DNA from: Lutraria lutraria
Taxonomy: Eukaryota; Mollusca; Bivalvia; Venerida; Mactridae
DNA length: 64,000 nucleotides
NCBI GenBank assembly: GCA_964023205.1
Contig: OZ026838.1
Coordinates: forward strand, 31,833,843 to 31,897,842
Direction of reading: 5' to 3'
Shown here: one piece after another, positions 49,801 to 61,800 of the stretch
Layout: each line of letters begins with the position of its first letter
How positions within the stretch are numbered: the first letter of the stretch is position 1
Notes under the pieces: generated by a model
Seen by the model: only the letters and a program-made list of their open reading frames with translations
Databases searched by the model: none
Told to the model about the DNA's origin: nothing
Made by a program: the position numbers and the translations under genes

Positions 49801-52800
49801 TTACACACATAACCAATCAGATGTCAGTAATAAAAGACCGGTATTACACACATAACCAATCAGATGTCAGTAATAAAAGACCGGTATTACACACATAACC
49901 AATCAGATGTCAGTAAAAAGACCGGTATTACACACATAACCAATCAGATGTCAGTAATAAAAGACCGGTATTACACACATAACCAATCAGATGCCAGGAA
50001 TAAAAGACTGGTATTACACACATAACCAATCAAATGTCAGGATTAAAAGACTGATATTACACAGATAACCAATCAGATGTCAGGAATAAAAGACTGGTAT
50101 TACACACATAACCAATCAGATGTCAGGAATAAAAGACTGTTATTACACACATAACCAATCAGATGTCAGTAATAAAAGACTGGTATTACACACATAACCA
50201 ATCAGATGCCAGGAATAAAAGACTGGTATTACACACATAACCAATCAGATGTCAGTAATAAAAGACTGGTATTACACACATAACCAATCAGATGCCAGGA
50301 ATAAAAGACTGGTATTACACACATAACCAATCAGATGTCAGTAATAAAAGACTGATATTACACAAATAACCAATCAGATGTCAGGAATAAAAGACTGGTA
50401 TTACACACATAACCAATCAGATGTCAGGAATAAAAGACTGTTATTACACACATAACCAATCAGATGTCAGTTATAAAAGACTGGTATTACACACATAACC
50501 AATCAGATGCCTGGAATAAAAGACTGGTATTACACACATAACCAATCAGATGTCAGTAATAAAAGACTGGTATTACACACATAACCAATCAGATGTCAGG
50601 AATAAAAGACTGTTATTACACACATAACCAATCAGATGTCAGTAATAAAAGACTGGTATTACACACATAACCAATCAGATGCCAGGAATAAAAGACTGGT
50701 ATTACACACATAACCAATCAGATGTCAGTAATAAAAGACTGGTATTACACACATAACCAATCAGATGCCAGGAATAAAAGACTGGTATTACACACATAAC
50801 CAATCAGATGTCAGTAATAAAAGACTGTTATTACACACATAACCAATCAGATGTCAGTAATAAAAGACTGATATTACACAGATAACCAATCAGATGCCAG
50901 GAATAAAAGACTGGTATTACACACATAACCAATCAGATGTCATTAATAAAAGACTGGTATTACACACATAACCAATCAGATGCCAGGAAGTAAAGACCGG
51001 TATTACACTCATAACCAATCAGATGTCAGTAATAAAAGACTGATATTACACACATAACTAATCAGATGCCAGGAAGTAAAGACCGGTATTACACTCATAA
51101 CCAATCAGATGTCAGTAATAAAAGACTGGTATTTCACACATAACCAATCAGATGTCAGTAATAAAAGACCGGTATTACACACATAACCAATCAGATGCCA
51201 GGAATAAAAGACCGGTATTACACACATAACCAATCAGATGTCAGGAATAAAAGACCGGTATTAAACACATAACCAATCAGATGTCATGAATAAAAGACTG
51301 GTATTACACATATAACCAATCAGATGTCAGTAATAAAAGACTGGTATTACACACATAACCAATCAGATGTCAGGAATAAAAGACTGGTATTACACACATA
51401 ACCAATCAGATGTCAGGAATAAAAGACTGGTATTACACACATAACCAATCAGATGTCAGGAATAAAAGACCGGTATTAAACACATAACCAATCAGATGCC
51501 AGGAATAAAAGACCGGTATTAAACACATAACCAATCAGATGTCATTAATAAAAGACTGGTATTACACATATAACCAATCAGATGCCAGGAAGTAAAGACT
51601 GGTATTACACATATAACCGATCAGATGTCAGGATTAAAAGACCGGTATTACACACATAACCATTCAGATGTCATGAATAAAAGACTGGTATTACACATAT
51701 AACCAACCAGATGTCAGGAATAAAAGACTGGTATTACACACATAACCAATCAGATGACAGGAATAAAAGACTGGTATTACACACATAACCAATCAGATGT
51801 CAGGAATTAAAGACTGGTAATAAACATATAGAACCAGCTTTAACTTAAGTCTTAAAGCAAATGAACCAATCTGAATCTAAAACTATCTTTCTGTAATCAG
51901 ATTCAAACCATATCAATGTAAAAACTCGAACTAGACAAATGTATAACAGTATGTCTGGAAAATCTACACTCATGCTTCCATTACATTATATCATCTTATG
52001 CTGAGGCAGTCAGAAGAAAAGTAACTTATCACACAGAAGTATGGGTAGACAGATAATTCATTGGTGCTTCTAAGTACAATCTTAAAAATACAACATGACA
52101 CTTAATGTTCTCTCCCTTGAGATCTTTTTTTCTTTAACAAATTTCTGGTTAAAAAATAGCTGACTGATGTGACACTGTTGGGATTGTATGGCAGACTAAT
52201 TAACATAAACGTCACAGCAGGAGATAACATATTATATGATGTAGCTATTCTCTGATATATTGGCATTAAATATGTATAAGAACAGTGTCAGTTACTGCAT
52301 GCTGATATTACATACACCAGAAGCAAAAACATGCAATACACAATCCCAAGTTAGAGAAGAATTGTTTTATTTGATTATCTAAAAGTCCATAATTGATCAT
52401 TAATCAAATGATTTTTACATAATAATGTCTTTAAAGATTATTTATCAACCTATATGAGAACATAGACTGTGATTAAATATACCAAGCAACAAAGACAAAA
52501 CCATCTGTGACAGCTATGAATAGGTGACTAATCAAAGGTTTTGGATGCATTTTAATGAGGTAGAAATATGGTGTCAGTATGGGAACTGATTGATTTTCTG
52601 GTTGCAATATCAGGCATTAAATGCTCCAAGATACTCAAAATATCCCAGTTCTAAATCTATGATACAAACATGATGATGCTGTATAAAATATTCAAACACA
52701 TTTTTAATACATAAACTGAAATTATTTCAAGACATGAAATTCAATCACCCTACCCCAGACAATGAAATAGTATAATCAAGTTGACAGAATACAGTCAAAA

Positions 52801-55800
52801 ACTCAATATCAAGTCCTTCTAAGGGACCTAAGGTCTTAATAATTAGGTGGCCTCATCATAGAGGATACATTGAACATTGGTCCAACAACAAGTGGTTGCT
52901 TTAATAAGGTGACCATAACACAGAGGTGATTGCTGTGAGGTCTTACTGTACAGTGTCACTTTTACTGAGCGGCCCTCACTTGTGCAACAACCTCCTTTCA
53001 GCAACAGCATGATTTTTTAACCACTTCACAATTTAACTATTAATTTAATCTCTCTAGAGCAATAACCTCTCAACAACAACTACTCCCAAAAGGTGTTGCT
53101 TTGGAGAGGTTGCACTGTTCTTGCAATATGATAATACAGATTAACATGTAACTTACAATTGTTCGAACCATATTTTTCCTATACTTTCTGAGATGTAACA
53201 CTGTACTATAAATATCAACAAAACTTTCACTATCTAACTGTTTCAAGCAGTAGTCTATAGCAAGAAAACTTGCTGTACGTCCACCTCCACATCTGAAAAG
53301 TAAAATTTATACATCAAAATACCAAGCATGATATGCATACAGCTAAAATAAAGTTGTTATTCAAAAGAAGTTCCCAGCAATTCAAGCATATAAGGTGGGT
53401 GACAGTAGTTGTTGTCAGCTATCCCCAGCTTACATCTCAGTCAACATCATAGTAATTACAAGATTCTTGTAAAACAAGAAAAAAAGCCAGCCACAAATGG
53501 CACACATTTTACAACTCTGAGGTGAAACAATTTCTGTTGTACAATGCATTGGAAACAAAGGATGTTTTAATTTACCACAAAATCACTGAGTAGTTTTTAT
53601 TTATCAAGCACATTATTGGAAAGTGTTAACATGTTCTTTTGGTATAGCACCAGTAAATTAGGTTACAAAGTAAAACTGCTCTATTGGAAACAAACACTGC
53701 AAGCAAACACATTCCTGAACAATTTATGACCATATTACATAGAACAACAGTGTCTAAAAGCAGGTTTGAAACAAAATAAGAAGTCAAATAAGAATTCTTC
53801 AAGATGGTCTTCTTTTAGGGCATGATCTTAAGTAAAACAAGTTGCCAGTTTATTTGTTTGTTATTTGATCTATCTTGACTTAATTATAGACTTAAGTATA
53901 CTGTACACAGCGTTAGTATATCAGAGATCCTGGAAATGCTGTCTGAGCAAAAATAATTGTCTGTTTCGCAAGTGTGCAAGATCCAATCAGTGGACATATA
54001 GCTGTGAGAACACAACGTCTATTCTAGTCTAATCATACAGTAAGCAATATTTGGAAGTTACATTATTTTTGATGATAGCAGTTGCAGACGATTCTCACAC
54101 ATAACCCAGATTTATATGGGCAGAAATTATAATGTCTGTGTCTGAGAAATATTCTCTCTCATAATAAATGCAACAAAAATCTCATAACAAACCTATAATA
54201 CAGTGCACATTATTAGATGATGTAAGACAGCGCATTTCTCTCTAAACAGATTTTATTGGTGTGACTTAAGTTTCATCCGTAAAAAAGAAGTGTTCATTCA
54301 ATGAATATAAGTAAAAATGATACTTATATACTTGTAAATTGTTATAAACAAATCAATAAAACCAGCCGATTCCCACATTACACGGGTATAAGCCATTTAT
54401 TGATACAATCATTGCATAGAACAAAGATCTCAAACAAGAAGTTATAGAAACGTTACATCAGCACAGTACAGATATACTACATTCTATTTGAGAGAGAACT
54501 CAGGTGTTTAGCTTACAGGACAAAATTTAGTTGGGATATTTGGGAAGGTAAATGAAACTCCTTCAGAATGCTCTATTCTAGAAAGAGGACATTTGGTGGT
54601 GGTGCAGACTGAATAAGACACCATTATCCATGCAAGCAGTAAAATAAATGGCCATCTGTAAATACATTAAATGTAGTCACCAACAAAAAGATTACAGGCA
54701 AAAAAATAAAGGTCACATGTGAATAAATTAAAGGATACCTTTGAACAATGAACACTTACTGGAACATGAATATTATTGATATGGACACTATTAACTATGA
54801 ACTGTTGCTGAAGGGTGGTTATTGCTCAAGAGAGGGCATCCGGAGAGGTTGTAATGTACTTCAAACCTTCCTACAATGATCATTGTGCATGGAGGACATA
54901 CTTCTAACCTTCTTACTGTGACCTTTGTGCATAAAGGACATACTTCTAACCTTCTTACTGTGACCTTTGTGCATGAAGGACATACTTCTAACCTTCTTAC
55001 TGTGACCTTTGTGCATAAAGGACATACTTCTAACCTTCTTACTGTGACCTTTGTGCATAAAGGACATACTTCTAACCTTCTTACTGTGACCTTTGTGTAT
55101 AAAGGACATACTTCTAACCTTCTTACTGTGACCTTTGTGTATAAAGGACATACTTCTAACCTTCTTACTGTGACCTTTGTGCATAAAGGACATACTTCTG
55201 ACCTTCTTACTGTGACCTTTGTGTATAAAGGAAATACTTCTAACCTTCTTACTGTGACCTTTGTGTATAAAGGACATACTTCTAACCTTCTTACTGACCT
55301 TTGTGCATAAAGGACATACTTCTAACCTTCTTACTGTGACCTTTGTGCATAAAGGACATACTTCTGACCTTCTTACTGTGACCTTTGTGTATAAAGGAAA
55401 TACTTCTAACCTTCTTACTGTGACCTTTGTGTATAAAGGACATACTTCTAACCTTCTTACTGACCTTTGTGCATAAAGGATATACTTCTGACCTTCTTAC
55501 TGTGACCTTTGTGCATATAGGACATACTTCTAACCTTCTTACTGTGACCTTTGTGCATAAAGGACATACTTCTAACCTTCTTACTGTGACCTTTGTGCAT
55601 AAAGGACATACTTCTAACCTTCTTACTGTGACCTTTGTGTATAACGGACATACTTCTAACCTTCTTACTGACCTTTGTGCATAAAGGACATACTTTTAAC
55701 CTTCTTACTGTGACCTTTGTGCATAAAGGACATACTTCTAACCTTCTTACTGTGACCTTTGTGCATAAAGGACATACTTCTAACCTTCTTACCATGACCT

Positions 55801-58800
55801 TTGTGCATGAAGGACATACTTCAAACATTACTATGGTGACCTTTGTGCATGAAGAACATACATCTAAAGTTCCTATGGTGACATTTGTGCATGAAGGACA
55901 TACTTCTAACATTCCTATTGTTACCTTTGTGCATAAAGGACATACTTCTAACCTTCTTATTGTGACCTTTGTGCATAAAGGGCATACTTCTAACCTTCTT
56001 ACTGTGACCTTTGTGCATAAAGGACATACTTCTAACCTTCTTATTGTGACCTTTGTGCATAAAGGACATACTTCTAACTTTCCTATGGTGACCTTTGTGC
56101 ATGAAGGACATACTTCAAACATTACTATGGTGACATTTGTGCATGAAGGACATACTTCTAACCTTCTTATTGTGACCTTTGTGCATGAAGGACATACTTC
56201 TAACCTTCTTACTGTGACCTTTGTGCATAAAGGACATACTTCTAACCTTTTTTTCTGTGACCTTTGTGCATAAAGGACATACTTCTAACATTCTTTTTGT
56301 GCATAAAGGACATACTTCTAACCTTCTTACTGTGACCTTTGTGCATGAAGGACATACTTATAACATTCCTATGGTGACCTCAGTGCATGAAGGACATACT
56401 TCTAACATTCCTATGGTGACCTTTGTGCATGAAGGACATACTCCTAACCTTCTTACTGTGACCTTTGTGCATGAAGGACATACTTCTAACATTCCTATTG
56501 TTACCTTTGTGCATGAAGGACATACTTCTAACATTCCTATGGTGACATTTGTGCATGAAGAACATACTTCTAAAGTTCCTATGGTGACATTTGTGCATGA
56601 AGGACATACTTCTAACATTCCTATTGTTACCTTTGTGCATAAAGGACATACTTCTAACCTTCTTATTGTGACCTTTGTGCATGAAGGACATACTTCTAAC
56701 CTTCTTATTGTGACCTTTGTGCATAAAGGACATACTTCTTACCTTCTTACTGTGACCTTTGTGCATAAAGGACATACTTTTAACCTTCTTACTGTGACCT
56801 TTGTGCATAAAGGACATACTTCTAACCTTCTTACTGTGACCTTTGTGCATAAAGGACATACTTCTAACCTTCTTACCATGACCTTTGTGCATGAAGGACA
56901 TACTTCAAACATTACTATGGTGACCTTTGTGCATGAAGAACATACATCTAAAGTTCCTATGGTGACATTTGTGCATGAAGGACATACTTCTAACATTCCT
57001 ATTGTTACCTTTGTGCATAAAGGACATACTTCTAACCTTCTTATTGTGACCTTTGTGCATAAAGGGCATACTTCTAACCTTCTTACTGTGACCTTTGTGC
57101 ATAAAGGACATACTTCTAACCTTCTTATTGTGACCTTTGTGCATAAAGGACATACTTCTAACTTTCCTATGGTGACCTTTGTGCATGAAGGACATACTTC
57201 AAACATTACTATGGTGACATTTGTGCATGAAGGACATACTTCTAACCTTCTTATTGTGACCTTTGTGCATGAAGGACATACTTCTAACCTTCTTACTGTG
57301 ACCTTTGTGCATAAAGGACATACTTCTAACCTTTTTTTCTGTGACCTTTGTGCATAAAGGACATACTTCTAACATTCTTTCTGTGCATAAAGGACATACT
57401 TCTAACCTTCTTACTGTGACCTTTGTGCATGAAGGACATACTTATAACATTCCTATGGTGACCTCAGTGCATGAAGGACATACTTCTAACATTCCTATGG
57501 TGACCTTTGTGCATGAAGGACATACTTCTAACATTCCTATTGTTACCTTTGTGCATGAAGGACATACTTCTAACATTCCTATGGTGACATTTGTGCATGA
57601 AGAACATACTTCTAAAGTTCCTATGGTGACCTTTGTGCATGAAGGACATACTTCTAACATTCCTATTGTTACCTTTGTGCATAAAGGACATACTTCTAAC
57701 CTTCTTATTGTGACCTTCGTGCATGAAGGACATACTTCTAACCTTCTTATTGTGACCTTTGTGCATGAAGGACATACTTCTAACCTTCTTATTGTGACCT
57801 TTGTGCATAAAGGACATACTTCTTACCTTCTTACTGTGACCTTTGTGCATAAAGGACATACTTTAACCTTCTTTCTGTGACTTTTGTGCATAAAGGACAT
57901 ACTTCTAACATTCTTTCTGTGACCTTTGTGCATAAAGGACATACTTCTAACCTTCTTACTGTGACCTTTGTGCATGAAGGACATACTTCTAACATTCCTA
58001 TTGTTACCTTTGTGCATGAAGGACATACTTCTAACATTCCTATGGTGACATTTGTGCATGAAGAACATACTTCTAAAGTTCCTATGGTGACATTTGTGCA
58101 TGAAGGACATACTTCTAACATTCCTATTGTTACCTTTGTGCATGAAGGACATACTTCTAACATTCCTATGGTGACATTTGTGCATGAAGAACATACATCT
58201 AACCTTCTTACTGTGACCTTTGTGCATAAAGGACATACTTCTAACCTTCTTACTGTGACCTTTGTGCATGAAGGACATACTTCTAACATTCCTATTGTTA
58301 CCTTTGTGCATGAAGGACATACTTCTAACATTCCTATGGTGACATTTGTGCATGAAGAACATACATCTAAAGTTCCTATGGTGACATTTGTGCATAAAGG
58401 ACATACTTCTAACATTCCTATTGTTACCTTTGTGCATAAAGGACATACTTCTAACCTTCTTATTGTGACCTTCGTGCATGAAGGACATACTTCTAACCTT
58501 CTTATTGTGACCTTTGTGCATGAAGGACATACTTCTAACCTTCTTATTGTGACCTTTGTGCATAAAGGACATACTTCTTACCTTCTTACTGTGACCTTTG
58601 TGCATAAAGGACATACTTTAACCTTCTTTCTGTGACTTTTGTGCATAAAGGACATACTTCTAACATTCTTTCTGTGACCTTTGTGCATAAAGGACATACT
58701 TCTAACCTTCTTACTGTGACCTTTGTGCATGAAGGACATACTTCTAACATTCCTATGGTGACCTCAGTGCATGAAGGACATACTTCTAACATTCCTATGG

Positions 58801-61800
58801 TGACCTTTGTGCATGAAGGACATACTTCTAAAGTTCCTATGGTGACCTTTGTGCATGAAGGACATACTTCTAACCTTCTTATTGTGACCTTCGTGCATGA
58901 AGGACATACTTCTAACATTCCTATGGTGACCTCAGTGCATGAAGGACATACTTCTAACCTTCTTATTGTGACCTTCGTGCATGAAGGACATACTTCTAAC
59001 ATTCCTATGGTGACCTTTGTGCATGAAGGACATACTTCTAACATTCCTATGGTGACCTTTGTGCATGAAGGACATACTTCTAACATTCCTATGGTGACCT
59101 TTGTGCATGAAGGACATACTTCTAACCTTCTTATTGTGACCTTCGTGCATGAAGGACATACTTCTAACCTTCTTATTGTGACCTTTGTGCATGAAGGACA
59201 TACTTCTAACCTTCTTATTGTGACCTTTGTGCATAAAGGACATACTTCTTACCTTCTTTCTGTGACCTTTGTGCATAAAGGACATACTTCTAACCTTCTT
59301 TCTGTGACTTTTGTGCATAAAGGACATACTTCTAACATTCTTTCTGTGACCTTTGTGCATAAAGGACATACTTCTAACCTTCTTACTGTGACCTTTGTGC
59401 ATGAAGGACATACTTCTAACATTCCTATGGTGACATTTGTGCATGAAGGACATACTTCTAACATTCCTATGGTGACCTTTGTACATGAAGAACATACTTG
59501 TTATCTTCCTACAGTGACCTTTGTGCATGAAAAACATACTTCTAACGTTCCTATGGTGACCTTTGTGCATGAAAAACATACTTCTAACGTTCCTATGGTG
59601 ACCTTTGTACATGAAGAACATACTTGTTATTTTCCTACAGTGACCTTTGTGCATGAAAAACATACTTCTAACGTTCCTATGGTGACCTTTGTGCATGAAA
59701 AACATATTTCTCACGTTCCTATGGTGACCTTTGTGCATGAAGAACATACTTCTAACCTTCCAACATTGACCTTTGTGTACAGGTATGACTGATTTGAAGC
59801 TGACCTTAGTATAAGACAGAGGCCTTGATATAGAATTTCTGCACTGAAAAACACTGATTGGACAATAAGTACCTGCAATGTACAAGCATAGGTCCAGGTA
59901 CTGACAACATTTCACGATTTACACGACGTCGTACATCTAACAAGAAACCAGGATCGGTGTAATCATCGCTGAATCCCGTCATCTCAAAATGCTTTATTAT
60001 TCGAGGTATTTCACAACCGTCCTGAATAAAAACAAGTACCATAATTGAGTTAAATGCACAATGTTATAATAATAACACAGGTGTATCTCATACATCCTCA
60101 TTATTCATAGGTATCAATAAGTAGTAGGTATAGTAAGTGCAGATAAAAACAAAGCCCAGTTCCAAGATTGTGAGTTGCTAAGAATCTCCAGATTCAATTA
60201 AAAAACTCAATCTCAGACTATTTGGATAAAAAATACAAACTACAACCACTTCAGGACTTTATATTGAAAATAATGATACTGGGTATACTGGTATATTGCT
60301 ATAAATGTTGACATACAATTAACAATCATATTTCATTCATGGATATAGAATTACTAATTGAATTTTATAACCAATTATCTTAGGATAACATTTAACATAC
60401 TGAGTATAGTATGTCACAATATTACTAAGAAGTAACAGAGAACCTTCATATAATATCACAGAACATGCTCCCGGAAGAATTTCATATAACTGAATTAGTA
60501 TCGCAGAATCACTCATCTGCTAAAGTACTGAATTTATCTATTGTCATGGTAACACATTCAAGTCACAAGAACTAGATATTAATCTTAATGAAATAGAAAT
60601 TATCAAATTATCGACACAAATCATAAAATAGTGCGTTGAAAGTAATCATAGTATATTGCAGATTTCAGGAAGAAATAAAATGAGACAAAAATCACAGCTT
60701 AATTTTTCCAGAAGTTATATACTATATATACACAGTCATGCAGTACATTATATGGATGGAAATAAAAAATCTTACTTTGATGAAAAGAAAGGAAATGATA
60801 CATCAACTATAACTGATGTTAGTGATAATAATACTTATTATAACAAGAGAAATAAAGACCACATTGGATCAATCACACCCAAACAAGGTGAGATCATAAT
60901 ATTCTGTATCAATCAAATATAATATACAACAAGATGTGATTATAAAATACAATGCTCCCTGTGGATGACCTTGACCTACTGACCTTAAAATGGACATCGT
61001 GTAGAGATTGTCATGAGGAACCAACATATGAAGTTTGATGACTGTAGGCAAGGTTAAAAATTGGTACAAACAGACAGACATGCCAAAACCAATATGCCCC
61101 TGATCTATTGATACGGGGACATAAAAAGATACTTCATATAATACAAATATATACTGATAGTGACAACCAATTTTGTCTCAATCAATAGTAACATTTTATG
61201 AACCTGTAATAATTGTTACCATGATTTACATGTATGCAAGGAATGTAATATAATCATATGAAACTTGAAATATAAAATGTAATGGAGACTGAATACAGGA
61301 TAAATTATTTATTATAAATCAACCAAGGACAGGTTTCAATTACTCAGCAACAAAGAAATGGAACACAATACATTTCCTGATGGAAAACTGCATTATTTAT
61401 GAACTCACGAAATGTGGGAGGTAAAAAGTTAATGCGATATCTGCATCAATGAACTTCTTCAAACAATACATAGTGCTTAAACAACCTATATTTTAAGCCA
61501 ATCAGATTGCTCAAATGGCCTATGTATTAAGCCAATCAGATTGCTCAAACGGCCTATATTTTAAGCCAATCAGATTGCTCAAATGGCCTATATAAAGCCA
61601 ATCAGATTGCCCTATGCCTCGATACATCTTATTTCTGATCCATATGAAATGTTACTTATTCAAAAAAAATTCTTCGTAATTATGTATAGTGCTACTTTGT
61701 ACATCAGCTATTTGTTAGTATTTCGCATGTTAAAAGAGCAGTGGGCTCCAGTCCATTCACAACTGAAGAAATTTTGAATTAACTATAACCTGTACAAGTG

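Noticed and set aside
49551..51832. CRISPR-like regular repeat pattern
   Set aside because: No unique spacers: the whole 43-bp unit repeats, in a eukaryotic intron. It is a minisatellite.
54861..59915. Long open frames of up to 386 codons on both strands (14-residue repeats such as VTFVHKGHTSNLLT)
   Set aside because: They follow from a 42-bp unit, a multiple of 3 without stops in several frames, inside a phosphatase intron. Both strands are open at once, with no splice, start or family support.
59873..60021. Complete loss of the D1 WPD-loop Asp
   Set aside because: First alignment suggested loss, but placing TGFSDD against TSWPDH keeps an Asp at the acid position; only Trp and Pro are clearly changed.
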